Of a stretch of DNA of 64,000 nt, positions 1 through 16,522 are shown one piece after another. The stretch covers positions 165,799 to 229,798 of the forward strand of contig PUQB01000406.1 of the NCBI GenBank assembly GCA_003024785.1, given 5' to 3'. Position numbers and translations under genes: made by a program. Source of the stretch: Selaginella tamariscina (Eukaryota; Streptophyta; Lycopodiopsida; Selaginellales; Selaginellaceae). Below the pieces are notes generated by a model. It did not search any database. It was given only the letters and a program-made list of their open reading frames with translations, and was not told the DNA's origin. Every line of letters begins with the position of its first letter. Within the stretch, counting starts at the first letter, position 1.

Positions 1-64
1 CTTTTGCTATCTGTATAATATAATGGAATATCATATATATCATTATGTTACATTAACAATTAAC

Positions 65-3186
<3,122 letters not shown>

Positions 3187-5844
3187 GTATGAACCCTAGA
3201 TCCAAAGCGCTAAACTCTATGAACATGCAAAGCGGGAAAGAGCCCTGTTTTCGGCGGGAATTGTTTATAATTTTAGGGCTTTAGAATATATTCATTTTTT
3301 ATTTAACCTATATATTATTAAGAAAATATGTTAATAAAAATGAACCGTTGGATGTTTAACTATCGAATGTGCTTTTATACTTCAGAATATGCTTCTCTAA
3401 ATTTCAATTTCAAAATTTTAGGGCTCATAGAATGATTTTACCAGTGGCGGCAGCATGGAGAGAGAGATAGGTAGGTGTGTGTGTATGTATGTAAACTTGT
3501 TTAAGTATTTACAATGATAAATTATAAATATTTACATATATCTTGATGTAAAACTTCATAGATTTCAAAATTAAAAAGTAAAAAACATTTTTAAAAATTA
3601 ATAAAAATTTATAATAAGTTGTATTTATTATATTTAGATCCAAAATATAACTTATTAAACATATATCACAATATAATAAAAATATTCCATGTTTTATTAT
3701 GATAATTTTTTTAATACTTAATAAACTTCAATTATTTCATTTGCAATATATTATCAATTGAAAATATATTTTACTTAATATTGCTATTTTAAAAGTCAAA
3801 ATATTATATAATTAAAGTTTTTTAAGGATATATATGTAAATTTAATTTTTTTAAAGAGGTATATATGTAAATATAAACTTATAGGGATATATATATAAAT
3901 ATAATAAATTTAAGGCGTATAAATATAATTTTCCTTAGTTTTTATATTGTACATTGTATTGGAAGCGTATGCATAGCACGTACATTTCCAAGAAATGAAT
4001 ATTTAATTATGAGCAAACGTTAATATACGTATTATGCAGCAAAAGACTATCTTGTAAATATATTTGTGACTGTATAAAATCTATTAGGTCTTTAAAATAA
4101 AATAGATTTAAAACTTAAAAGTTTATAAACCTTAAAAAAGCCTAAACATAAAGTATAATTAGTTCTTATTTTGTAATTTCAATTAAGTTTTTCAAATTAA
4201 AATTTAGTATAAACTTTAAAGTTTGTTTTCAATATTTTATATAATAATTTTAAAATAATTGTAAACCTTAAAACCCCTAAAGATAAAGTAGAATTTGCCA
4301 TTGCATTACAAAAAATTTAAAATAAAAACATGGTATAAATTTAACTTCAAAATCCTAACCACAAAGAATAATTACTTATTGCATCCTAAATTCACCTAAG
4401 TCTTTAAATAAATATTTGGTTTAAAACATTGTTTTGAACTTTTAATAAAAATAAATTTTAAATTCTAATTTAAAACTTTATTATAAAACTTAAAACCCTA
4501 AGCACAATATAATTGGTTATTGCGTTGCATTTAAATTAACTTTTTTTAAGTTTTTTAAATAATAATTTGGTATCAATTTTAAAATTTATTTTGAACTTTT
4601 AATATTAATAAGTTTAAATTTTTAAAAATTAATTACAATCTATTGCAATGCAGTTACAATTGTTCTTTTAGAATAAAGATTTAGTAAAAAATTTAAAAGT
4701 TCAATTGAAATTTTTGATGTTAATTAAGTTGAAAAATCTAAAATAAAAATTTGTATAAACTTTAAAAGTTTGTTTTCATATTCACTTCAATTTTTAAAAT
4801 AAAATAAGATTCATTTAAATTATTTATCTTAATAAATTTAAAAACTTTAAAATTTATTATAAATACTTACATACCCTAAATACAAGTGTATTTTGTTATT
4901 AAAATTTAAATTTATAAATGTCTTATTTTTTTCTTGAAAATTTGATATTAATAAATTTCATTTTCTTTAAAATATTTTACCATCTGCAAACTAATGATCA
5001 AACGGAGAGGGTGAACTGACAAGTTAAGACTATCTCAGATGCTAGTAAACTTCAATTACTTACATATTTTAACTTCTTTAATCCCAACTCTTGACACAGT
5101 TCTTCAGTTGTAATAAATAAACACTAAAAATGTAAAGTGTAATTCATTATTTCATTATGATTAAAATCAAAATTCATAAAAGTCTTTAATATAAAAATTT
5201 GATAAAAAATGTGAAATTCTGTTTTGAACTTTTTATAGTAAATATAATTAATTCTTACTTCATAATTAAAATTAAAACTCACTTAGTCATTATAGAATTT
5301 AAAAGTTGATTTTGAAATTGTGATATTAATAAATTTTAAATATTAAAAACTTACTTAAAACCTTAAACATAATGTGTAATTCATTATTACATCGTAATTA
5401 AAATGAAAATTCATCCAAATCTTATAAATAAATTTTTAAATGAACTTTCATTATTAATAGATTTAAAATTATTTATTATAAAAGTTTATTATAAACTTGT
5501 AAAACCATTAAATCTAAAGTGTAATTAATTATAACATAGAGTTAAATTTAAAATTCATTTAAGTTTTCTTTTTAAAATATTTAGTATGAATTTTAAAAGT
5601 CATTTTTGAATTTTAATATAATAAGTTTTAAATTTTATAAATCATTAAAAACCTTAAGTAACATATTGCATTGTAATTAAAATTTAAAATTTATATGAGT
5701 TTTTAAAATAACCATTTAGCATAAGATCTTTTGACATTAATAAATAAAAAATTTTAAAATTTTATTATAAAACCCTTAAATTCTCTTAAAGTATAATTGG
5801 TTAATATCTTTAATTCTTTATACATATGTTTATTTATTTAAGAT

Positions 5845-6500
5845 AAAATATAAATAAAGATTTAATTTAAGACTTTAAATTTATAAAGTATATGTATAAA
5901 TTTAGATTTGAATGTATAATTTTTTTTTTATCAACTTTCGAATTATTATTTATGTCATTTCTAATTGCAATACAAATTGTAACTAAAAACACACACATTA
6001 AATTTTTTTTTAAAAAATGTTATGATGAAAAATGATATATTATAAAACAATAAGATGTTATGAAAATGAAATTATTGCCAAAAATATTAAAGAAAAAAAC
6101 AAAAAATAAAAATAATTAAACATATAAACATTTTTAATTCTATATTTAATCAAAGATGATTAATTATTTTTATTTTTTGTTTATTTATTAAATATTCTTG
6201 GCAATAATTTCATTTTCATAACATTTTATTTTTTTATAATATAGAATATTTCATCATGACTCATTTTTCTTCTTTTTATTTAATGTGTGTGCCTTTAATT
6301 ATAATTTATATATTTTTATTTATAATTTATGTTATAATGTTTAATGTGTGTGTTTTTAATTATAAGTTGTGTTGTAATTAAGAATGACATAAATAATAAT
6401 TTAAAAGTTGATAAAGAGATTTATACACTTAAATCTAAATTTAATGATACGTTTTATAATTTTAAAATTTTAAATTAAACACTTTATTTATATTTAATCA
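5845..6500. mobile_element. ~650-bp foldback/MITE-like palindrome
   Basis: The two halves are imperfect reverse complements. The inner arms are about 6023-6119 (gatgaaaaatgatatattat, then gttatgaaaatgaaattatt) and 6160-6257 (aataatttcattttcataac, ending in tttcatcat), around a ~40-bp loop. The outer arms, about 5850-6000 and 6340-6500, share the mirrored cacacacattaaa/taatgtgtgtg and tatgtcattt/aatgacata blocks. There is no coding capacity. This fits a non-autonomous foldback element or long-TIR MITE. The exact ends and target duplication are not clear. Confidence 0.7.
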
Positions 6501-7829
6501 ATTTTTTCATGTGTGGTCAATTGATCAAAATAATTTAATATGAATTTTAAAAGTTCGTTTTGAAAATTATACAATTGTGTTTAAGGTGTCTCCATGTGTT
6601 TATAATAAATTTTTAATATTTAAATTTATTAATAAATTTTTTGTTATGGCATTGTAATTAAAATTAAAAAATCATTTATTAAGTTATTTAAATAAAAAAT
6701 TTGAATGAAATTTAACAATTCATTTTGAATTTTATTATTAATAAATTTTAATTTTAAAACATTTATCATAAACTCATAAAACATTAAATCAAAGTGTAAT
6801 TGACTATTGCATGAAAATTAAATTTAAAATTCACATTAGTTTTTCATTTTAAGAATGAACCTTAAAAGTTCATTTTAAAATTTGATATTAATAAATTTAA
6901 AATTTTAAAAACTTATTATAAACTATTAAGAACCTTAGAAACTAAGTTATTCCATTATAATAAAAATTCAAATTTCATGTAATTTAAATTCTTTAATTTA
7001 GTATGAACTAAAATAATTTTAAATAATTTAGTATGAAGAGTTTAATCTTTTGATATTAATAAATTTTAAGTTTTAAAATTTATTATAAAACCCTTAAAAC
7101 CTCTTAAAATGCATTGTTTATTATGTTGTCGTTAAAATTAAAATTCATTTAATATTTTTAAGAAGTAAACAAAAATTAGTATGAACTTTTAAAAGTTTGT
7201 TTTAAACTTTTAATATTATTAGATTTAAAATTTTAAAAGTTTTATTAATATTTAAAAGCCTTAAACACAAAGTGTAATTGGTTATTACATCATAATTTAA
7301 ATTAAATTTACCTTAAGGTTTTCAAAATAAAAAATGTGAAATGAATTTTAAAAACTCATTTTGAATTTTTAATATAATAAGTTCAATACTTTAATAGTTT
7401 TGTATATTCTTAAAAACTTAAACATAGTGTAATTGATTATTGTACTAAAGTTTTTAAAATGATATGATCTTTAAAAGTTCATTTAGGTTTATCATTTTTT
7501 TCTTCAATTGAAACAATAAGGATTGTAAAGTATATAGTTTATGAAGTTACATTTATTTTATTTTATAAAGGAGTAGTTTTTCTTTTTATAGTTTTTTTTA
7601 TTGGTGATATTGTTTAATTATGGGGTGACAAACTTTAATAATTGCTTAATAGACTTTGTGCATGTGGGATTCAACTTCATCATCATTATCATTTAGGTGT
7701 TACATTAATAAATCATAAATTGATATCATCATTTGGAACCTCAAATGACAGTGATGGTGAAAACTCTCAAGTGTTTAAAACTAGTGTAGTTGATGGGTCA
7801 CTAACATTATGAATTGTCATTGAAGCCCT

Positions 7830-8900
7830 TCTAATTGCGACATGTCTTCTTTTTTTTAGTATTCTTTTATTCACCCTTGACCAAACCAAAGCTTTGCTTA
7901 ATTACCTTTAGGATGACATATAAAAATTGAAAAGATCCTTAATCTGCCCAAGTTGTAAGGAATAACTAGCTAAAGAAGCTCATAATATCCTTAGTCACCA
8001 ATAATGTACTCTCGAAACTGGTATTGACTTCTTGTTAGCATAATTATTTAGAATTTCATTAGTTTGAACTCTTTTATATAATATACTTTTCCCTCAAAAC
8101 TATAATATAAAGAAAGAATTGATAAACAATATAAACATTATAGCTACCTAAATCCCTTATGTGAATATTTAAAAACTTTGTCTCAATATCCACCACAACT
8201 TGCATGATTAAATTGTAGTTTTTGTTCTTGTGAAAGTAGTCATTTACAAAGGTATTTATTAAAAATTTCACTTCAAAGTGTGTGCAATCAATAACATCAC
8301 AACAATTGAAAAAGCTTGGCTCTCAAATTTCACCTTCCCTATAGTTAAATCATCTGGCCATAGTAAAACATGCTTAAGGTGCTCAACCACAATAGCCATA
8401 AACTTCTTATAGTACTTGCAACTTATAGATGAGGCAACTCCATAGTGTTCAACTAAGGTTACATAAGCATCCTAGTTGTGAGCTTATGCAAAACAATTGC
8501 TACTTGTTTTCCCACATGCATATAATGCAAAGGTACATTTGAAATTTAGTAAAAGGTTGTGTATGCATCAAAGGTGCCACAAGATCGCAAATGGTCATGA
8601 ATTGCTCCTTGGAGACTCTAAAGAACTCCCTCCATCTTGTTTGATCCTTAAGCCTACTTCATCTATTCAATGTTGAAACAAGTGAAGAGATCTAGGCTTG
8701 ATGTAAAAGTTTTCTTGCTCAATATAGGAATGCATCCATGAAGCTTGTGCAACAAGTTATATAATACATAAGGTAATATGGAAGAACTCTGAAGCTACTT
8801 CAAAATGGAGAGCTTAGAGCTAATGTGCAAGAGAATGTAATTCTCATTTACTAGTAGTTGTTTATGGCGACTGTGTTAAAATTTATTTAAGTTTTTTAAA
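7830..8900 (-). pseudogene. Fossil PIF/Harbinger transposase
   Basis: Read on the minus strand through several frameshifts and stops, this region retains the order of a PIF/Harbinger DDE transposase. An N-terminal block FRVSKEQFMTICDLVAP lies near 8600-8645, and CCDVIDCTHFEVKF, with the first catalytic Asp (IDCTH), at about 8270-8305. NYNLIMQVVVDIETKFLNI follows at about 8160-8220, then EYIIGD..GY (second Asp region) near 7995-8020, and SFGLVKG near 7890. Stops within the D.GY block and frame breaks near 8300 make it non-functional. It is flanked by the degenerate AT-rich repeat. Terminal inverted repeats were not identified. Confidence 0.8.
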
Positions 8901-9845
8901 ATATTTTATATGAATCATAAAAGTTTGTGTAGCCACAACAAAAACCACATGAGGATCCATAGCCCCTTCCATATTTGGCCGCGCTCATGAACCCTAGGAA
9001 CCACTGCCAAAAATATTTTTAGAATTTTACTTATGTGGATGATGGTGAGATTTGCGAGTTCATTTGCACCATCACTGCCACAAAAATGACACTGATAGTG
9101 ACATGTGTGGCATGTTTAAGTGGATATGACATTAAGATCATTCATTATTCTCTTAACATTATTATTTGACAAGTCAACTTATTTCTTTTCTTAGTCTTTT
9201 AGTGTCGATTAATGTGGGTTAAAAACTTTTTAAAAGTGACTTTAAAAATACATTTTGAATTTTGATATTAATAAATAAAATTTTAAAAGTCTATTACAAA
9301 CTAGTAAAAATTGTAAACACATGTTATTATGTTGTAATTAAAATTAAAATTCACTTAGGTCTTTAAAATAATAAATTGTAAAAGTTATTTGGAAAACCCT
9401 TGAAAACTCTTTAAGTATAATTCGTTATTGTGTTGTAGTTAAAATAAGAATTCACTTTAGTTATATATATATATAAATGATATGAATTTTAAAAGTTTGT
9501 TTTAGAACTTCTAATATTATGAAATTAAAAATTTTAAAAGTAATTATAACCCTTAAAAACCTTAAGTTTTTGGTTATTAGGTTGTAGTTAAATTTTACTT
9601 AAGCTTTTCAAATTTTAATTAAATTTATATTCTTACACTTTATTAAATGCATTATAAATAAATAAAAATCCTAAATAAAAAGTTTGTAGCATCACATAAA
9701 ATTAAAATTCATCTACCTTTTTAAAAAATAATTTGGTATGAATTTAATATTATTTTTTATAAGTTTTTTTAATTTTTGAAATTCCTAAACACAAAGTGTA
9801 ACTCAACTTAAATTCATAAAAAATTTAAAATAAATTTTTTTATAT

Positions 9846-9892
9846 AGTTTCCTTGTGGCCTATCATCATGCATTGGTGGCCACAAGGAAACT
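9846..9892. repeat. Perfect 15-bp inverted repeat
   Basis: agtttccttgtggcc at 9846-9860 is exactly reverse-complemented at 9878-9892, with a 17-nt loop. It stands out from its AT-rich surroundings by base composition and perfection. It could be the centre or an end of a small foldback element. No RNA gene is recognised. Confidence 0.75.
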
Positions 9893-11035
9893 ACTTAGCA
9901 TAGTCTAAAACTAAAAAAGATTATGTATGAAATGGTGGCAATAAACAACAATATGGTGAATGTTTTGTTTGCAATTGTTACTACATTGGTATGTTTTTTT
10001 TCTTGTATATTTTATATTAATGTTCTTTATATTGTTTTAGGGTAAGCATTATTGTTTTAAGTTTGTGTATCAATTCATTTCTGAAATCATTTCTAAATTA
10101 GTTATATAAGAGCATAAATTATTGTCAAGAGCTCTAATATTACTTGAAACTGTTTCACTTGGACCTGATTTTTAACTTCCACATCTTCAACATTACCATT
10201 ATATAATAATGAAGTTGTGAAGAATACAAAATTTTTAATATTAAGAAATTTAACATAAAAAGTTTATTATAAATCATTTAAAACATTAAATATAAATTAT
10301 AATTGGTTATTGTATCACATTTAAAATTAAAATGCAGAATGAATTTTAAAGTTTGGTTAAATTATTGATACTAATAAACTTAAATTTTTTAACGTTTTTA
10401 TAAAATTTTGAAAACTTTAAATATTTAATGATATTGCATTGCATTTAAAATTAAAATTATTTAAATAAAATTTGGTATAAACTTTAAAAGTTCATTTTGA
10501 ACTTTTGATATTAATAAATTTAAATTTTTTAAAGTTTTTATAAATCTTAAAAACCCTAAGCAAAAGTTTCTATAACTATTTAAAACTAAAATTTATTTAG
10601 GTCTTTAAAATTAAATTTATTTAGTTTTTATGAACCCTTAATTTCATAACTTTTAAAAAATATGAATTTTAAAATTCGTTTTGAACTTTATGTAAATAAT
10701 AATTTGAAGGACATCAAATTTCTGAATTGTAAATTTATAACAAGTATGATTAACATAAATACTTTATTTTACTTTATTTACTAATAATTTACCTCAATTA
10801 CTAAAAATAATAGATACTTAAATTAAATATATGTTAACCTTCTTATAAATCGTACGTTTTAATACTTTAAAGACCTAAATAAATTCTTAGGCAGATGTAT
10901 ATTATTCAAAGAAACTGTTATACATAATATACATGGTCATACTATAAAACGATTTATATAATAATTATAAATCTAAGAGTGCCATTTAAAGGTGTGATTA
11001 ATGGTAATTAACATGGCTTAGGTTACACGCGAGAA

Positions 11036-11459
11036 ATGGCCCTTGTAGCGGGGAGATCGTCGTCTTCCTCAGGCATGGCGACCGCCGGGCTGCCCTATCC
11101 CGACAGATTCCACGCTGCAGCAGCTTACGCAGGCTTCTCCGTTGAGGAAGACTCTCCACGGCCGCCATCGTTCTCCCAGGAGACGAGCTTGCTCCTCTAT
11201 GCCCTCTACATGCAGGTATTCTTTGATCCGCCTGCATTGTGCTCTTCTATAACGATATTAGCTCCTTTTCTGTGAAACTCGCATGAAGTTTCAGCTTTTG
11301 CTCCTAATTCGTATCAATTTGAGATTTTGTTCGATTTCCATGCAAAATGGACTCAATGGTCCATTTTTTTAATCCTAGTCCTGCTTGAAAATGCCGTGAA
11401 ATCATATAAAATGCTCACTATAAGATTATTTCGACAAACTGCTTTATGTGTGTGTGTCT

Positions 11460-11490
<31 letters not shown>

Positions 11491-14400
11491 TGGACTATAT
11501 GGTCCCATAATGCGTATTATATGTTTTACAGCATAACCTGTGCTTGCAATATAGTATTAGCTTGACAATGAATATTTTGGCTTAGATATACATAAATTAT
11601 ACAAATGAAAATTTTCATACATACATATACATGCGAAGTAGAAAATTCGTTTCTGTTTGTACCAAAATCAACTTTCTTGATGTGGGTTTGGTTAGGCTAC
11701 TGCTGGACCTTGCAGAGTTGGCAAACCTAGCGGATGGAAACCTGCGGATCACGCTAAATGGAAGAGGTACTTTCTTTCACACACAGACAAATGTCTATGT
11801 TCATATGTGTATTTATAGAACAGTTCCTGTTTATAATACGTTGTGTATAGCTGGACTCAACTTGGAGACATGTCATCGGTGGAAGCAATGAGGCTCTTCG
11901 TAAGGACTTTGGAAGTATGTATCCATAAAAACACATACACACGGACAAGCACGTATACATGTTGCAAATACTGAAATGTAATTATTTGTAGGAAGATGAT
12001 CCAGACTGGTTTTATAAATCGCAAGGAAGAGAGATCGAGGCCTCAAATGAAATGGTAACCATTACTTCATTTATTTGCTCTCTCTCTCTCTTAACTAAGA
12101 TAAATAGCACTATGAAACTGTGTGAGTGTGTGCGTGCGTAGGGAGAAAGAGAGAGAGAAGAGAGAGAATTTATCATCTGGTACACACGTAGACACACACT
12201 CAGACACACACACACACACGTAGACATACACGCATAGGTACATACACGTGACACGGAGCCTGTTTTCAGCCTGTACAGGATAGCGATTTGAAGCCGAGCT
12301 CACAAGAGGGAGATATGCCTGTAACAAACAACTCTCCCTCGTCACCTCCGCCATTCTCAGCAAACGGCCGAATTGGCATAGACATGAAAGTAGAAGAGAA
12401 TGACGTTGAGTGTACCATCGTCAAGGACTATCCCGCTCGAAATGAATGGCTTGCCCCTTCTGTATCTGGTCGGAGGCCAGCAGCTCGCTATCAGGTTTGC
12501 TTAGAATGCTGATTAAGTATACTCTTTTGTATAGTGAAGTGTACTCCTTAATATAATACGTTTAGAGTTCTACATGTAAACGCACAAACACACATACACA
12601 CAATGTGTATGCTTGTAAATATTTATATATATTAGATATATGCATATAATTGCTTTAGACCGTATGTATATTGAAGCAGAAGTATTGAAGCTCAAATTCT
12701 TATAGTATATGATCGTAATATGTCTATACATTGTGGCGTAGAGATAGATATTTTAATCTGCATTTTAAATACAAGTCATAATGATTACTTAATTTGATGC
12801 AGCATGCAGCAGCAGTTGTCCACGATAAAATGTTTGTGATTGGAGGAAATCATAATGGCCGCTACTTGAACGATGTGCAGGTAACAGTTTGCATGAACAC
12901 AGACAGACACACGTATAATTACATACTAGATAAACTTATATACTGTTCATTGTTTATTCCTGTTTTATTCATAGGTGCTTGATTGAGAACGTTAACATGG
13001 TCTAAAGTTGAGCAGAAGTTGCCAACGCCTTCAAGTCTAGCAGAAATACCGTCTATCCAGACTTTGGCTCCCTGTGCTGGTCACAGTCTAGTAAGTGTTC
13101 CGTTTTATACATAATATATAAACAACAGGAGTAATTGAATTTATCTCTTAATGGTATAGTTTAATGTGTGTATTTGTATATATATCATGATGGTGATATA
13201 ATATATCATCGTTATCTTATCATGCATATGTACGTCAAATTCAACTCACATAATTTCAGATACGGAGAAACCGGATGCTTCTTGTGGTCGGTGGACACTC
13301 CAAAGGCTCTTCGGACACTGTTTCAGGTTGGTCTTGTTAGTTATCCTGATATTAGTCAAGTAGTATGTTTTTCATATCACACACACACAGAGCGAGAAGG
13401 GGGCGGGGGGGCGGCCAAGTTCTTGCCTAATTATTTTTTTTTGCAGTTCATGCGTTTGATACAGAAACTTTCACATGGTCATTGCTTCCAACATACGGAC
13501 AAGCTCCAGTATGTCTTTATAATTGACTTTTTAAAGATACATTTGTGCGTGCATGCGTGTGTTGTGTCATGTATGTTTGTTTGTTTCAATAATGTGTATG
13601 CATTTTTTCTTAAAGGTGGCCCGGAGGGGACAATCTGTGTCACTTGTAGGATCCAACTTAGTCATGTTTGGAGGTGAAGACACAAAACGACGTCTTTTGA
13701 ACGATCTCAATATATTTGATCTCGAAACAATGACATGGGAAGCGGTGGACGCTATGTAAGTGTGTGTGTGAAGCATATTATAGTCGAAGGATGAAGTGAT
13801 ATCGATGTATTCACTTTTTGCAGAGGTTTACCTCCGTCCCCTCGTTCTGATCACGCTGCGGCTGTCTACGCGGGTCATTATCTCTACATATTTGGTGGTG
13901 GTTCACATTCGAGCTGCTACAACGATTTGCACGTCCTAGACTTGAAAACGGTAATGACCTTAGTAACGCATTATTCAAAAGTATACATATGCATGGATAC
14001 TCTACCTACCACGTATATATCTACGAGCATTAGCAACTTAAAACTCATGTTTACCGTACTCGAGATTAAAAACTCCAACTTGGCTTTAGTATTTGAACCA
14101 GCTTAGAAATTTTTTAATGCTTCTCAGAGAATAAACTTGTCAATGCTTCTACTTACTGAGGATCGATATTAAGTATAAGACTATACATTTGGATGTTACT
14201 TAATTATTAATACGTTAATTATTAAATATACTTTTCCAGATGGAATGGTCTCGCAAAGAGACGAATATCACACCGACGCCTCGTGCAGGCCATGCAAGTG
14301 CCAGCGTTGGTGATTTATGGTACATTGTTGGTGGAGGTGACAATAAATCAGGTAAAAAAATTTACCTGTGTATATATCCTTATGTACATATACATATAAT

Positions 14401-15153
14401 ATATACAGCTTCGTCATATGCAATACATGATATAATCATAAAATGGAAACTTAACATATACTAACTACTACTTTGTGCACGTAAGGTATATCCGAAACGA
14501 TTCTTTTGAACATGAGAACACTCGAGTGGTCTGTAGTAACTTCTGTCCCGGCTCGGACGTATATTGCATGCGAGGTATATATAATGAACGTATGCGTGTG
14601 CCTGTGTGTATGTTTTGGTGCGTCTTGCTCCCTATTATCGATATGTTATTCGTTTCCTTCTATACTAAATGCTTGTTATAGTTTTATATTATTATCTTCT
14701 GATTCTTACTGTGCAGGGACTAAGTTTGGCATCTGCCTGTTTAAATGGCGAAGAAATTCTAATAGCTTTTGGTGGCTATAATGGGAGATACGGCAATGAG
14801 GTACTCCTAGATTAATTATTGTATTTAATTAATAGTTATGTACATTTCAGGTCCATGTACTAAAGACTGGTATAAGTCAATCAAAGCCTTCACCAGCTCC
14901 AAGTTTTGGTGGAAACCATGTTACTGAAATTGAGGAATCTCCTGATGTGCGTATGGTTTCAAGTGAAATGATACACCACGAGCCCACGGTACGACATACG
15001 CACACGTACACGCACACAACACACACACACACATGAATATATGTATACGTATAGCATGATAATATGTTTGTATATAGGGTACAATCAATTAACTTATTAA
15101 TAAGCTATAATTATCTTGAAAAGAAGAAATTATATTGTTGATCTATGAACCCC

Positions 15154-15252
<99 letters not shown>

Positions 15253-15990
15253 AGAAACCGCATGTTATTGAGGCTTAGATCGACTAGTCATACATTAAAT
15301 GAGACTTAAATTTATAAGCATTTCTATTGTTTAAAGAAAATGCGTTTTCTTTAGGAGAATGGTGGTTATAATACTCCAAAACTTTTGGAAGCTAAGCGGG
15401 AGCTGGAGGTGGCTTTAGCTGCAAGCCAAGACGAGAATTCTAAACTGAGGAGTGAGCTTTCTGCAGCTACCAACGAATTAGCAAAGGTATATACACATAT
15501 GACCACTGTTTGTGGACGTATGTATATTAAACTGATGTATATGTACTATTTACTATATATATATATATATATGTTTTTTTTTTTTTTGCACAGGAGTTAC
15601 AATCTGTTCGCGGCCAGTTTGTTCTGAGCAATCAAGATGCTTCAAACTCGAGGTGATATTATTAACCGTATTCCTATCTTGTGCGTGCGTGGGTATGTGT
15701 GTGCTTTGCACATAATACAGTAGTATTATATTCTTCAAATATATTTAAACTTCTCTCTCTGATTAATCGTAGTTATAACCATGTGTGTGTGGGAAACAGG
15801 TTGAGGTAGCGGAACTAAGGCAAAAGCTACAGTCTATGGAGGCATTACAGAAGGAGCTGGATCTACTGAGGAGACAAAAGGCTGCATCTGACGAGGTTGC
15901 GGCTGCTGCACTCGCTCACAACAAGCAAACTCTGGTGTCTGGTCATGGCTTGCTGGTGCTCCCAATGATAACAAATCCTCAGGTTTGTGA
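11036..15990 (+). CDS. ACBP4: Acyl-CoA-binding protein with kelch repeats (ACBP4/5-like)
   Basis: Cytosolic acyl-CoA ester carrier. Eighteen exons: 11036-11215, 11696-11766, 11851-11914, 11992-12054, 12270-12494, 12803-12880, 12975-13090, 13260-13326, 13447-13508, 13616-13755, 13824-13950, 14240-14351, 14486-14574, 14717-14800, 14851-14988, 15355-15486, 15594-15652 and 15800-15990. Exons 1-4 encode the ACB domain (YPDRFHAAAAYAGF, LLLYALYMQATAGPC, GWKPADHAKWKSW). Exons 6-14 encode kelch blades (VIGGNHNGRYLNDV, MFGGEDTKRRLLNDL, FGGGSHSSCYNDL, AFGGYNGRYGNE). Exons 16-18 form a coiled coil, and the tail is SGVWSWLAGAPNDNKSSGL. Three one-base frame breaks (about 12982, 15624 and 15928) each sit in a conserved stretch; with one base restored at each, all phases agree and the length is 666 aa, close to the family's ~668. 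Exon 5 could instead begin at 12279. Confidence 0.93.
15155..15253. repeat. (CT)n microsatellite in ACBP intron 15
   Basis: About 99 bp of almost pure CT dinucleotide repeat lies between exons 15 and 16 of the ACBP gene. It is one of the longest simple repeats in the window. Confidence 0.97.
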
Positions 15991-16145
15991 ATTAAACATT
16001 TTTGTCTTATGTACCTAATTTTTTATTAATTTAAATATTTATATATGACATATACGTGTATATCATATATGCCATCCGTATTTTATGCATTTATTTTCTT
16101 TCTTAATAACATTTAGTTATAATGTGACAATTAATTAAACCTTAG

Positions 16146-16476
16146 CTAAGCTCCTATGAGCTTCATCCCTGCAGGGCCTAGCCGCAACTCTACGTGCCCA
16201 AGCACATGTCTAACATCCCTACACCTTGCTATCCTCTGTAGGAGTACTCCTAATTTCACTAACTCACCGTCTGTGTCGTCCACGTAAAACGGCTTCACAG
16301 CAATCCCATTATTTGGATTCACACAGAAATTATCCGTACAATCGTCCACCAGTATGGAGTCCTTGAGGCTCCTGCCCAGTACACTGAGGTCTTTCACATA
16401 TAGGCCTTCTTCGTCCTCCTCGTGCCATAGCTCAGTACATGAATCTATAAACAGCCTAAACAACACTGTTTAGTTT

Positions 16477-16522
<46 letters not shown>

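Larger units (their letters stand above)
3290..11000. repeat. AT-rich intergenic block built from a degenerate ~145-bp tandem repeat
   Basis: About 7.7 kb with no intact gene. Blocks at about 4080-5820, 6540-7490 and 9230-10720 repeat one theme: CCCTAAACACAAAGTGTAAT, then TTATTGCATTGTAATTAAAA, then a TTCATTTAAGT.TTT stretch, GGTATGAATTTTAAAAGTTC and TTTTGAACTTTTGATATTAA. The CTAAAC.CAAAGTGTAAT anchor recurs for example near 4140, 4275, 4490, 5362, 5503, 6780, 7255, 7405, 9545, 10270 and 10550. Spacing within blocks is about 125-165 bp. Copies are heavily diverged with many indels. This looks like an old satellite or tandemly amplified element, later interrupted by the palindrome at 5845 and the transposase fossil at 7830. 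Confidence 0.7.
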
